NCBI GenBank assembly: GCA_038207625.1
Contig: JBBQZO010000043.1
Location: forward strand, 1-44,220
From: JBBQZO01 sp038207625
GTDB taxonomy: Bacteria > Pseudomonadota > Gammaproteobacteria > Burkholderiales > Burkholderiaceae_D
Direction of reading: 5' to 3'
DNA: 44,220 nt
The position numbers and the translations under genes are program-made. The notes beneath the pieces were generated by a model that was given only the letters and a program-made list of their open reading frames with translations, was not told where the DNA came from and searched no databases. Positions 14,997-23,878 of the stretch are shown one piece after another (within the stretch, counting starts at the first letter, position 1; every line of letters begins with the position of its first letter).

Positions 14997-15050
14997 GGCG
15001 TAACGATGACAGGTGGCGTAACGATGACAGGTGGCGTAACGATGACAACT
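14997..15050 (+). repeat. Three tandem 18-bp units carrying SD-like sequence and ATG
   Basis: The unit GGCGTAACGATGACAGGT is repeated at 14997-15014 and 15015-15032; a third copy at 15033-15050 differs in its last bases. The junctions create AGGTGG at 15011-15016 and 15029-15034, each followed after 7 bases by ATG (15024 and 15042). The unit is six codons, so all ATGs are in the same frame (repeat G-V-T-M-T-G). The array therefore multiplies the translation start of the DsbC-like gene. Confidence 0.85.
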
Positions 15051-15806
15051 CCGAACGCGATGACCGCGATGACAAATCGCGTGGCGCTGGTAACGCTGAG
15101 CGCGTTGCTGCTGGCCGCCAGCCTGCTCGGCGTGCCGACGGCGCGCGCCGAGACCGAGCAGGAGGCCAACGTCAAGCGCCTGGTCGCGCCGCGCATGGGC
15201 GTCAACATCAAGGTCGATTCGGTCACCCGCACGCCGTATGGCGGCCTGTTCGAGGTGCGCACCAACGGCGACATTTTCTATACCGACGAGCAGGCCAAGT
15301 ATATGTTCGTCGGCAAGGTGGTCGACCTGACGACTTATCAGGACCTGACCCGGGCCCGGGTCGACCAGCTGGCCGCGATCAATTTTGCCGACTTGCCGCT
15401 GGAGGCCGCGATCAAGTCCGTCAAGGGCGACGGCAAGCGCGTGCTGGCCGTGTTTGAAGATCCCAACTGCCCCCATTGCCGCAAGTTGCACCAGACCTTG
15501 AAAGACATCGACAACGTCACCGTGTACACCTTTCTGCTCAATATTTTGTCCGACGAGTCGGTCGCCAAGGCGCGTGACATCTGGTGCTCCGCCGACCGCG
15601 CCAAGGCGTGGGATGCCTGGATCGTCGACGCCAAACCGGCCGCGCCGGCGCCGGCCGGTTGCAGCACGCCCAACGAGCGCGTGCTGGCACTCGGGCAGAA
15701 ACTGCGCGTGATCGGTACGCCGACCGTGTATTTCGCCGACGGCTCGCGCACCGGCAGCGCGCTCGACGCGCGCGCGCTGGAGGCGAAACTGGCGTCGCTC
15801 AAGTAG
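15042..15806 (+). CDS. DsbC-like periplasmic thiol:disulfide isomerase
   Basis: From the ATG at 15042 the protein is 254 residues, with a signal peptide ending near ARA (about residue 36). An N-terminal DsbC dimerisation-type region (GVNIKVDSVTRTPYGGLFEV, DIFYTDEQAKYMFVG) is followed by a thioredoxin fold with active site C143-P-H-C146 and the cis-Pro region GTPTVYF. It should shuffle or reduce wrong disulfides in the periplasm. The start is uncertain: in-frame ATGs lie at 14970, 14988, 15006, 15024, 15042, 15060 and 15069. I choose 15042 because of AGGTGG seven bases upstream and a normal signal peptide length. The pairing with the Lif-like gene suggests joint folding of an exported substrate. 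Confidence 0.88.
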   Translation: MTTPNAMTAMTNRVALVTLSALLLAASLLGVPTARAETEQEANVKRLVAPRMGVNIKVDSVTRTPYGGLFEVRTNGDIFYTDEQAKYMFVGKVVDLTTYQDLTRARVDQLAAINFADLPLEAAIKSVKGDGKRVLAVFEDPNCPHCRKLHQTLKDIDNVTVYTFLLNILSDESVAKARDIWCSADRAKAWDAWIVDAKPAAPAPAGCSTPNERVLALGQKLRVIGTPTVYFADGSRTGSALDARALEAKLASLK

Positions 15807-15935
15807 CGGCGCCGCTCGATTGGTACCAACTGTCACTGCGCGCACGCGCCGAGGTTGATTGACAAGGGTTTCGACCCTGCGTATGTTGCGGCCAATCGCA
15901 GCAAAATACCTTGCTGCGATCCGATCAGGAGCGGC

Positions 15936-17147
15936 ATGCATCAGGCACCAGGCACCATCGACGTCTTCCTGATCGCCATGCTGATCATTTACAGCGCGCC
16001 GTATCTGATCTGGCGCCTGTGTCGCACCGACTATTACGCGCCGCTGGTGATCGTGCAGATCATCAGCGGCGTGCTGCTCGGCCCCGGCGTGCTCGGCGCG
16101 CTGTATCCCGATTATTTTGCATTCGTCTTCAACGCCCGCGTGGTCGGCGCGCTGAACGGCATCGCCTGGTGGGCCGTGATGATCTTCGTGATGATCGCCG
16201 GCGTCGAGCTGGACTTGAAACTGGCCTGGCAGCACCGGCGCGAAAGCATTATCACGGCCGGTTTCGCGCTGGGCACGCCGCTGCTGCTGGGCTGTGCGGC
16301 GGCCTGCGCGCTGCTGCTGCTACCGGGCTGGCGCGGGGCCAAGGCGCTGGACTGGCAGTTCGTGCTTGGCGTGGGCATGGCCTGTTCGGTCACCGCGCTG
16401 CCGATCCTGATTCTGTTGATGGACAAGCTGGCGCTGCTGCGCCAGCCGCTCGGCCAGCGCATTTTGCGCTACGCCAGCCTGGACGACATCGCCGTGTGGG
16501 GCGTGCTGGCGGTGATCCTGCTTGACTGGCAGCGCGCCGGCCTGCAACTGGGTTTTCTGCTTGCCTTTGCGCTGGCCACGGCGCTGTTTCGCAAGTTGAT
16601 GCGCGCGCTGTCCGAGCCGGACCGCTGGTACGTGGCACTGATCTGGCTGGCCGCGTGCAGCCTGGGCGCCGAATGGTGCGGGCTGGACTTCATGATCGGC
16701 GCCTTCATGGCCGGCGCCGTGCTGGACGCGCACTGGTTCGATCGCGTCAAGATGGACATGCTGCGCCAGCACGTGCTGTTCGCCATCATGCCGGTGTTCT
16801 TCCTCAGCACGGGCCTGCGCACCAACTGGGCGCTGGGCGGCGTGGCGGTGGGGCTGGCCGCGCTGGCGCTGCTGCTGGTGTCGGTGGCCGGCAAGCTGGT
16901 CGGCACGCGCATCGCCGGACACCTGCTGGGATGGGACAAGGGCGAAGCGTCGATCATCGGCTGGCTGCTGCAGACCAAGGCCTTGATCATGATCGTGTTC
17001 ATCAACGTGCTGCTCGACAAAGACATCATCAGCGGCGCCACCTTCACGGCCTTGCTGCTGATGGGCGTGGGCAGCACCATGCTGACGGTGCCGGCCGTGT
17101 ATCCAAAGCTGCAGGCATTGAAACGGCTGATCGGCAAATCGGACTGA
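15936..17147 (+). CDS. CPA2-type cation:proton antiporter (Kef-like membrane domain)
   Basis: A 403-residue membrane protein with about 12 hydrophobic helices and the Na_H_Exchanger pattern: GVLLGPGVLG near the start, then VMIAGVELDL, and GAFMAGAVLD. There is no TrkA-N/RCK domain after the membrane part, so it is the short form, lacking the usual nucleotide-gated regulatory domain of Kef systems. It should exchange K+ or Na+ for H+ across the inner membrane. The start at 15936 is set by AGGAG about six bases upstream; the frame opens earlier. It sits alone between the DsbC-like gene and the M13 peptidase. Confidence 0.88.
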   Translation: MHQAPGTIDVFLIAMLIIYSAPYLIWRLCRTDYYAPLVIVQIISGVLLGPGVLGALYPDYFAFVFNARVVGALNGIAWWAVMIFVMIAGVELDLKLAWQHRRESIITAGFALGTPLLLGCAAACALLLLPGWRGAKALDWQFVLGVGMACSVTALPILILLMDKLALLRQPLGQRILRYASLDDIAVWGVLAVILLDWQRAGLQLGFLLAFALATALFRKLMRALSEPDRWYVALIWLAACSLGAEWCGLDFMIGAFMAGAVLDAHWFDRVKMDMLRQHVLFAIMPVFFLSTGLRTNWALGGVAVGLAALALLLVSVAGKLVGTRIAGHLLGWDKGEASIIGWLLQTKALIMIVFINVLLDKDIISGATFTALLLMGVGSTMLTVPAVYPKLQALKRLIGKSD

Positions 17148-17242
17148 GTTCACGGAGTTTTGTGGTTTTACTAATCAAGACGGTAAGATACGACTTCTTT
17201 ACAAAAGACCGACCCACCATCAGCAGTAGCGGAGACCCCACA

Positions 17243-19339
17243 ATGCGACAGATTGCCCCCATTTTCCTGGCCCTGATCGGTGCCAGCTTGAGCGCCGCGG
17301 CCCAAACGGCCACACCGGCGGCCAGCGCAGCGCCAGCGAGCCCACCGGCCAGCGCGGCTCAGCGCCCGCTGACCAGCTTTCCTTACACGCCAGGCCTGGA
17401 CGTCAATGCGATGGACCGCAGCGCCGACGCCTGTGTCGATTTCTACCAGTACGCCTGCGGTGGCTGGATGAAGAACAATCCGATTCCGGCCGACCAGGCC
17501 AAGTGGGACGTGTACAGCAAACTGACCGAAGACAACCAGCGCTACCTGTGGGGCATTCTGGAAAGCCTGGCCGGCGCCGGCGCCACGCGCAGCGTCGCGC
17601 AGCAGAAGACTGGCGACTATTTCGCCGCCTGCATGGACGAGGCGGCCGTCGAGCAGCGCGGCATGGCGCCGCTGGCGCCCCATTTTGCGCTGATCGACGC
17701 GATGCAGTCGAAGCAGGATCTGCCGGGGGTGCTGGCGCAGCTGCATGGCGCCACCGGCGAGGACAGCCTGTTCTTCAGCTTCGACGCGGGCCAGGACTTC
17801 GCCAATTCGGCCAACGTGATCGCGTTCGCCGGCGCCGGCGGTCTGGGTCTGCCCGACCGCGATTACTACACCTTGGACGACGCGAAATCGAAGGAAATCC
17901 GCGCCGCCTACGCCAGCCACATCGCGCACATGTTCGTGCTGCTGGGACAGACGCCCGAAGCGGGCAAGCGCGCCGCCGACACGGTGCTGCGCATCGAAAC
18001 GGCGCTGGCCAAGGCCTCGCTGACGCGCGTCGACAAGCGCGATCCGTACAAGACCTTCCACAAGATGGATGCCAAAGCGCTGCAAGCGTTGACGCCCGGT
18101 TTCGCCTGGGGCGACTATTTTGCCAAGGCCGGGCTGGCCAAGCTGAACACCATCAACGTCAACGAGCCGGCTTTTTATCGCGCGCTCGACCTGAGCTGGC
18201 GCACCAGCAGCCTCGACGACATCAAGACCTATCTGCGCTGGCATACCGCCAGCGCCACGGCGCCATTCCTGTCGACGCCGTTCGTCAACGAGAACTTCGC
18301 GTTTTACAGCAAGACGCTGCACGGTGTGCCGCAGCAGAAACCGCGTTGGAAACGTTGTGTGGCGCTGGTCGACGGCCAGCTGGGCGAAGCGCTGGGCCAG
18401 GAGTTTGTCAACCGCGCGTTCAGCCCCGAGCTGAAGGAAAAAACCTTGAAAATGACGCGCCAGGTCGAGCAGGCCATGCAGGCCGATATCGCCGCGCTGA
18501 CGTGGATGAGCGCGCCGACCAAGGCGCGCGCGCTGGAAAAGCTGCACACCGTCGTCAACAAGATCGGCTATCCGGACAAGTGGCGCGATTACAGCAGCTA
18601 TGCGATCGCACGCGATGATTTCGCCGGCAACGTCGAACGGGGCAATCAGTTCGAAAAACAGCGCCAGTTCGGCAAGATCGGCCAGCCGCTCGACCGTGGC
18701 GAATGGGGCATGACGCCGCCCACCGTGAACGCGTACTACAACGCGCAGATGAACGACATCAATTTCCCGGCCGGCGTGTTGCAGCCGCCCCTGTACGACG
18801 CGAAGATGGACGATGCGCCCAACTACGGCAACACGGGCGCCACCATCGGCCACGAGCTGACACACGGCTTTGACGACGAGGGACGCCAGTACGACGCCAA
18901 GGGTAATCTGAAAGACTGGTGGGGCAAGAAGGACGCCAAGGCCTTTACCGAGCGGGCCCAGTGCATCGTCAAGCAGTACGGGCAATACACCATCGTTGAC
19001 AACATCAAGATCAACAGCAAGCTCACGCTGGGCGAGGACGTGGCCGACCTGGGCGGGCTGATTCTGGGCTGGATGGCCTGGCAGACCCAGATCGCCGGCA
19101 TGGCGCCGGAGCCGCGCGACGGGCTCACGCCCGAGCAGCGCTTTTTTGTCGGCAACGCCCAGTGGGCCTGCGAGAACGACCGGCCGGAGAATCAGCGCGT
19201 CAAAGCGCTCACCGATCCCCACTCGCCGGGCAAGTTCCGGGTCAATGGGCTGGTGGTCAACATGCCCGAGTTTGCCAAGGCGTTTTCCTGCAAGACCGGC
19301 CAGCCGATGGTCAGCGCGCACGCCTGCCGCGTCTGGTAA
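17243..19339 (+). CDS. M13 family zinc metallopeptidase (neprilysin/PepO-like)
   Basis: A 698-residue exported peptidase with signal peptide MRQIAPIFLALIGASLSAAAQ and an Ala/Pro-rich spacer to about residue 45. The N-terminal M13 signature DFYQYACGGWMKNNPIP is present. The zinc site is H537-E-L-T-H541, with third ligand E598 in GEDVADLGG, at the family's usual spacing of about 60 residues. NAYYN upstream fits the substrate-binding motif. It should cleave short peptides in the periplasm or outside the cell. GGAG lies 8 bases before the ATG. Length is typical for the family. Confidence 0.95.
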   Translation: MRQIAPIFLALIGASLSAAAQTATPAASAAPASPPASAAQRPLTSFPYTPGLDVNAMDRSADACVDFYQYACGGWMKNNPIPADQAKWDVYSKLTEDNQRYLWGILESLAGAGATRSVAQQKTGDYFAACMDEAAVEQRGMAPLAPHFALIDAMQSKQDLPGVLAQLHGATGEDSLFFSFDAGQDFANSANVIAFAGAGGLGLPDRDYYTLDDAKSKEIRAAYASHIAHMFVLLGQTPEAGKRAADTVLRIETALAKASLTRVDKRDPYKTFHKMDAKALQALTPGFAWGDYFAKAGLAKLNTINVNEPAFYRALDLSWRTSSLDDIKTYLRWHTASATAPFLSTPFVNENFAFYSKTLHGVPQQKPRWKRCVALVDGQLGEALGQEFVNRAFSPELKEKTLKMTRQVEQAMQADIAALTWMSAPTKARALEKLHTVVNKIGYPDKWRDYSSYAIARDDFAGNVERGNQFEKQRQFGKIGQPLDRGEWGMTPPTVNAYYNAQMNDINFPAGVLQPPLYDAKMDDAPNYGNTGATIGHELTHGFDDEGRQYDAKGNLKDWWGKKDAKAFTERAQCIVKQYGQYTIVDNIKINSKLTLGEDVADLGGLILGWMAWQTQIAGMAPEPRDGLTPEQRFFVGNAQWACENDRPENQRVKALTDPHSPGKFRVNGLVVNMPEFAKAFSCKTGQPMVSAHACRVW

Positions 19340-19694
19340 GTCGTTTGCCGCGCGCCGGGTTCCCTGCGAAAACGGCGCGCAGTACGACGGGGCGGCGCCT
19401 CGACCTGTTGTGATTAAGTGTGAGAATGTAACAAAGCCGCTACATGGCGCGGTATCAATTGCAATTTTACTAAATAGCCAATACCATTCATGGTAGTTAT
19501 TTGTTTGTATGAAATCCTTGCTGTTATTGTCAGCCCATCGCGGCAGCGTGTCCGGCGCGCCCGGCACACCCCAACTCCGCGCAAATAGTTGTTTTTCGGA
19601 TAAAATGCGCGCGCACTTTGCGTCCTGATTGCCATGTGTGACACGCGAACAGATCTTGCAGTGTGCCGCTTAACCTTTTTTCCTTGCCATCGCC
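19340..19694. other. Intergenic region between the M13 peptidase and the DUF2726 gene
   Basis: These 355 bases hold a GC-rich hairpin (GCGCGCCG at 19350-19357, CGGCGCGC at 19373-19380, no T-run) that may mark the end of the peptidase transcript. An AT-richer stretch at about 19410-19520 may contain promoter sequence. No gene is supported. Confidence 0.5.
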
Positions 19695-20501
19695 ATGCTT
19701 TCTATTTTTTCGAAGAAAAATAAAACCGCTATTCCAGAGCTCAAGAAGAGGCGTTTCCTGGCCGATCCGGAAAAGGTTTTCTATGGCCGCTTGCGGCGCG
19801 CGCTGCCAAAATCATATATTTTTCCGAACATCGATCTGGTGGCGCTGATGGAGCCGGTCAGCAAGGAGCCCAAGCAGCGGCGCGCCGAACGCGAGCAGTT
19901 GCGCGGACGCCGGGTCGATTACGCGATCTTCGACGCGCGCCTCGAGCTGATGTGCGTCGTCGAACTGACCGATGATGACGGCGTCGCCGCCAAAGGCCGC
20001 TCGAACGTCGATTTCCTGGCCAAGGCCGGCATCGAATGCGTGCGCTGGCGCAAGAGCCCGCTGCCCACCTATGAACAGATCCTGCGCACGCTGGCCCCGT
20101 TCGGCGCCGAAGTGCCGCCTGCGCCCGCCCCCGGTATCGTCATCAACGAACTCAATACGGCAATGCGTCAGGACAGTGTGCTGGGTATGCGCCATTTTGA
20201 GTCGAGCGTGCTGATGGGCTCCGGCCTGACCCAGACGATTGTCGAGGAACTGACGCCGCGCGGCCACATGAAACACCAGTTTCCCCAGATCTGGGAGCGG
20301 ATTTGCCTGTTTTGCACCGAGCCCGAACACCTCGACCGGTATCTCAGTTCGCTGTCGATGCAGGATCGCCCGGGCAAACGCGACGGCTTTCCGCTCGAAG
20401 TGATCGCCGAGGTGGTGGCGATTCAGCGCGAGAACGCGCGCTACCTGCACCGGCCGGTCGCGCCGGTAGGGGTGTGGGACGACGCCTTCATCAACCGTTA
20501 A
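19695..20501 (+). CDS. DUF2726 domain protein
   Basis: A 268-residue cytoplasmic protein. The first ~135 residues fit DUF2726: a basic start, then FLADPEKVFYGRLRRALP, VDYAIFDARLELMCVVELTDDDG and FLAKAGIECVRWRKSPLPTYEQI. The D-x-x-x-D/E-L-x-K-like pattern has been linked to restriction-endonuclease-type folds, although a nuclease role is not proven. The C-terminal half has no match I recognise. No good SD is visible before the ATG, and an upstream in-frame start is not obvious. It precedes alaS by 156 bases. Confidence 0.8.
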   Translation: MLSIFSKKNKTAIPELKKRRFLADPEKVFYGRLRRALPKSYIFPNIDLVALMEPVSKEPKQRRAEREQLRGRRVDYAIFDARLELMCVVELTDDDGVAAKGRSNVDFLAKAGIECVRWRKSPLPTYEQILRTLAPFGAEVPPAPAPGIVINELNTAMRQDSVLGMRHFESSVLMGSGLTQTIVEELTPRGHMKHQFPQIWERICLFCTEPEHLDRYLSSLSMQDRPGKRDGFPLEVIAEVVAIQRENARYLHRPVAPVGVWDDAFINR

Positions 20502-20612
20502 GTGGCACCCTGAGCCGGCGCGCAGCGCCTGCGCACGCCGCTGGCGCCGGCGCGCCAGGCCAGTCCGAGCTGATGCTCTAGCGGCTGGCCGCGCAGTGCC
20601 GGGCGCTTCACG

Positions 20613-20618
20613 TATAAT
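20613..20618 (+). promoter_or_regulatory. -10 box (TATAAT) upstream of alaS
   Basis: A perfect TATAAT lies 40 bases before the alaS ATG in GC-rich DNA. The hexamer at normal -35 distance does not match the consensus well, so only the -10 is called. Confidence 0.5.
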
Positions 20619-20657
20619 CACTTTTTTCTGCATGCTGCCTTTTTTCGCCCATACGAC

Positions 20658-23264
20658 ATGAAATCATCCGAAATCCGCGACAAATTCCTCAAATTCTTCG
20701 AATCCAAAGGTCACACGATTGTCCGTTCCAGCTCCCTCGTGCCGGGCAATGATCCGACCTTGTTGCTGACCAACAGCGGCATGGTGCAATTCAAGGATGT
20801 TTTCACCGGCACCGACAGCCGCCCGTACACGCGCGCGACCTCGGTGCAGCGCTGCGTACGCGCCGGCGGCAAACACAACGATCTGGAAAACGTCGGCTAC
20901 ACCGCGCGTCACCACACTTTTTTCGAAATGCTGGGCAATTTCAGCTTCGGCGACTACTTCAAGCGCGACGCGATCAACTACGCGTGGGAATTGCTGACCA
21001 AGGTGTACGGCCTGCCGGCCGAGAAGCTCACCGTCACCGTGTATCACGAAGACGACGAGGCCTACGACCTGTGGGCCAATGAAATCGGGGTGCCGAAAGA
21101 GCGCATCATCCGCATCGGCGACAACAAGGGTGCGCGCTACGCGTCGGACAACTTCTGGCAGATGGCCGAGACCGGCCCATGCGGCCCGTGCACCGAGATT
21201 TTCTACGACCACGGCGCCGACATCGCCGGCGGCCCGCCCGGCTCGCCCGACGAAGACGGCGACCGCTTCATCGAAATCTGGAACCTGGTGTTCATGCAGT
21301 TCAACCGCGACGACGCCGGCGTGATGCACAAGCTGCCCAAGCCATGCGTGGACACCGGCATGGGCATGGAGCGCCTGGCCGCCGTGCTGCAGCATGTGCA
21401 CTCGAACTACGAGATCGACCTGTTCCAGCATCTGATCGCTGCGGCGGCGCGCGAAACCGGCGCCACCGACCTGGAAAACAAATCGCTGCGCGTGATCGCC
21501 GACCACATCCGCGCTTCCGCGTTCATGATCGTCGACGGCGTCATCCCGGGCAGCGAAGGGCGCGCTTACGTGCTGCGCCGCATCATCCGGCGCGCGCTGC
21601 GCCACGGCCATAAGCTGGGCCAGACCAAGGCGTTTTTCTACAAGCTGGTGGCCGACCTGGCGCTCGAAATGGGCGGCGCCTATCCCGAGCTGGAAGAGGC
21701 GAAAGAGCGCGTCGCGCAGATGCTCAAGGCCGAAGAAGAGCGTTTCGGCGAGACGCTGGAAAACGGCATGAAGATCCTGGAGGCGCAACTGGCCAAGGAC
21801 AGCAAGGTGCTCGACGGCGCGACCGCGTTCACGCTGTACGACACCTACGGCTTCCCACTCGACCTGACGGCCGACATTTGCCGTGAACGCAGCATCGCGT
21901 TCGACGAGGCGGGCTTCCACGCCGCCATGAAAGAAGCGCAGGATCGCGCGCGCGAAGGCGGCAAGGTCGCCAAGGTGGCCCACGTCGAGTACGCGGGCGA
22001 GAAGAACAAGTTCGTCGGTTACGAGCAGCTTGAACACACTAGCAAGGTCGTCGCCCTGTACGCCGCAGGCACCTCGGTGGCCGAACTCAAGGCCGGCCAG
22101 GCTGGTATCGTGGTGCTCGACACCACGCCGTTCTACGCCGAGTCGGGCGGCCAGGTTGGCGACCAGGGCGTGCTCAGCGGTGCCGGCGAATTCGTCGTCG
22201 AAGACACGCTCAAGATCCAGGCCGACGTGTTCGGCCACCACGGCGTGCTCAAGTCGGGCGCCTTGAAAGTGGGCGACGCAGTCGCGGCCAAGGTCGACCA
22301 GGCCACCCGCGCACGCACCATCCGCAACCACTCGGCCACCCACCTGATGCACAAGGCGCTGCGTGAAGTGCTGGGCGCGCACGTGGCGCAAAAAGGTTCC
22401 GTGGTTGATCCTGAACGCACCCGTTTCGACTTCTCGCACAACGCGCCGTTGACGGCCGATGAAATCGCCAAGGTCGAAGTCATCGTCAACCGCGAGATCC
22501 TGGCAAACATCGCCACCCAGGCGCACAACATGTCCTTCGACGACGCCGTCAAGCATGGCGCGATGGCTTTGTTCGGCGAAAAATACGGCGACGAAGTGCG
22601 CGTGCTCGACATCGGCTCGTCGAAAGAGCTGTGCGGTGGCGTGCACGTCACCCGCACCGGCGACATCGGCCTGTTCAAGATCATCGGTGAAGGCGGTGTC
22701 GCCGCCGGTATCCGCCGCGTCGAAGCGGTCACCGGCGAAGGCGCTCTGGCGCTGGTGCAGTCGATGAATCGCCGCCTGCAGGAAGCGGCCGGCACGCTGA
22801 AGACCAATCCGGAAGAGCTGACCAGCCGCATCGTGCAGGTGCAGGACCACGTCAAGGCGCTCGAGAAAGAACTGGCGGCCTTGAAGTCGAAACTGGCGTC
22901 GGGGCAGGGCGATGAGCTGCTGACCCAGGCGGTCGACGTGAACGGCATCATGGTGCTGGCCGCCACGCTGGACGGCGCCGATGTGGCGCGTCTGCGCGAG
23001 ACGATGGACAAGCTCAAGGACAAGCTGAAAACGGCCGCCATTGTGCTCGCCAGCGTGATCGACGGCAAAGTGAGCCTGATCGCCGGCGTCACCGCCGATG
23101 CGACTGGCCGCGTCAAGGCCGGCGAGCTGGTCAACTTTGTCGCCCAGCAGGTCGGCGGCAAGGGGGGCGGACGTCCCGATATGGCGCAAGCGGGCGGCAC
23201 CGACCCGAGCGGCCTGGCGCAAGCCCTGGCTGGCGTGCCTGCGTGGGTAGGCGCACGCGCATAA
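20658..23264 (+). CDS. alaS: Alanine--tRNA ligase
   Basis: An 868-residue enzyme, close to the usual ~875, that charges tRNA-Ala and edits mischarged Ser and Gly. The class II catalytic core is at the N-terminus (DKFLKFFESKGHTIVRSSSLVP, and FEMLGNFSFGDYFK as motif 2). The editing-domain zinc-site residues are in HSATHLMH and CGGVHVTRTGDIG, and the C-Ala domain ends GGGRPDMAQAGG. All expected blocks are present in order. It is a single-gene transcript, with a -10 box upstream and a strong terminator after it. Confidence 0.99.
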   Translation: MKSSEIRDKFLKFFESKGHTIVRSSSLVPGNDPTLLLTNSGMVQFKDVFTGTDSRPYTRATSVQRCVRAGGKHNDLENVGYTARHHTFFEMLGNFSFGDYFKRDAINYAWELLTKVYGLPAEKLTVTVYHEDDEAYDLWANEIGVPKERIIRIGDNKGARYASDNFWQMAETGPCGPCTEIFYDHGADIAGGPPGSPDEDGDRFIEIWNLVFMQFNRDDAGVMHKLPKPCVDTGMGMERLAAVLQHVHSNYEIDLFQHLIAAAARETGATDLENKSLRVIADHIRASAFMIVDGVIPGSEGRAYVLRRIIRRALRHGHKLGQTKAFFYKLVADLALEMGGAYPELEEAKERVAQMLKAEEERFGETLENGMKILEAQLAKDSKVLDGATAFTLYDTYGFPLDLTADICRERSIAFDEAGFHAAMKEAQDRAREGGKVAKVAHVEYAGEKNKFVGYEQLEHTSKVVALYAAGTSVAELKAGQAGIVVLDTTPFYAESGGQVGDQGVLSGAGEFVVEDTLKIQADVFGHHGVLKSGALKVGDAVAAKVDQATRARTIRNHSATHLMHKALREVLGAHVAQKGSVVDPERTRFDFSHNAPLTADEIAKVEVIVNREILANIATQAHNMSFDDAVKHGAMALFGEKYGDEVRVLDIGSSKELCGGVHVTRTGDIGLFKIIGEGGVAAGIRRVEAVTGEGALALVQSMNRRLQEAAGTLKTNPEELTSRIVQVQDHVKALEKELAALKSKLASGQGDELLTQAVDVNGIMVLAATLDGADVARLRETMDKLKDKLKTAAIVLASVIDGKVSLIAGVTADATGRVKAGELVNFVAQQVGGKGGGRPDMAQAGGTDPSGLAQALAGVPAWVGARA

Positions 23265-23278
23265 ACGACACGACGATG

Positions 23279-23317
23279 GGCGAAACGATTCCTGGTGGCA
23301 ATCGTTTTGCCCTTTTC
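23279..23317 (+). terminator. Intrinsic terminator of alaS
   Basis: A 13-bp stem, GGGCGAAACGATT (23279-23291) and AATCGTTTTGCCC (23301-23313) with one G-U pair, has a 9-base loop and is followed by TTTT. It starts 14 bases after the alaS stop. Confidence 0.9.
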
Positions 23318-23392
23318 GGTCGTTGTGGTCGCACAACATCAAATAAATTTTTGGTGCAGTGCGTCAAAATTCCCAATTTGGAGTAGTATGCA

Positions 23393-23686
23393 ATGAGTGA
23401 GTACTACCCGAAAGACAGCGAGCGACCTATGAGCGACACACTTTTCGATAACGACATTATGGAATTCCAGAAGGAACTCGACGCGCGCGGCCTGAACTGT
23501 CCTTTGCCGATTTTGAAGGCGAAAAAAGCCCTGGCTGAGATGGCAACTGGCGAGGTGCTGCGTATTGTCGCTACCGATTCCGGTTCCGTGCGCGACTTCC
23601 AGGCGTTCGCCAAACAGACCGGCAATGCGCTTGTTTCGCACACTCAAAACGGTGTCGAATTCGTGTTTCTGATGCGTCGCAAGTAA
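23393..23686 (+). CDS. TusA-like sulfurtransferase
   Basis: A 97-residue protein of the TusA/YedF/SirA family. The core ELDARGLNCPLPILKAKKAL contains the sulfur-carrying Cys-Pro, and the following VLRIVATDSGSVRDFQAFAKQTG fits the two-layer fold. It may carry persulfide sulfur for tRNA thiolation or another pathway. The start at 23393 has GGAG nine bases upstream. An internal ATG at 23429 would give 85 residues and matches the usual family start better, so the first 12 residues are uncertain. It stands alone between alaS and etfB. Confidence 0.92.
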   Translation: MSEYYPKDSERPMSDTLFDNDIMEFQKELDARGLNCPLPILKAKKALAEMATGEVLRIVATDSGSVRDFQAFAKQTGNALVSHTQNGVEFVFLMRRK

Positions 23687-23781
23687 CAACACGTCGTTGC
23701 GGCGGCGCAGCAATTTGCCCGCCAAACTACTTTAATTCCGAGGTGAACGCCGTTTTAGGCGGAATCCTCTAGTTAAAAAAC

Positions 23782-23793
23782 GCACGATCGTGC
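23782..23793. promoter_or_regulatory. Perfect 12-bp palindrome upstream of etfB
   Basis: GCACGATCGTGC lies about 30 bases upstream of the TATAAT box of the etf operon, within an AT-rich context. The position suits an operator for an activator or repressor. No regulator is identified. Confidence 0.4.
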
Positions 23794-23823
23794 TTAAATT
23801 CAGACTTACAGCGGTTTTTCTCA

Positions 23824-23829
23824 TATAAT
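23824..23829 (+). promoter_or_regulatory. -10 box (TATAAT) of the etfBA operon
   Basis: An exact TATAAT 50 bases before the etfB ATG. No good -35 box at 16-18 bases is visible, which together with the upstream palindrome may point to activator-dependent transcription. Confidence 0.5.
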
Positions 23830-23878
23830 CCAACCCACTTTAGTCTGTCACTTCTTCTATTTTCCCAAAGGCACCCCT

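Noticed and set aside
17171..19567. A 798-codon minus-strand frame opposite the M13 peptidase
   Set aside because: Shadow of a well-supported peptidase gene with intact zinc motif and signal peptide.
20664..23342. An 892-codon minus-strand frame opposite alaS
   Set aside because: Shadow of alaS; His/Val/Arg-rich composition without domains.
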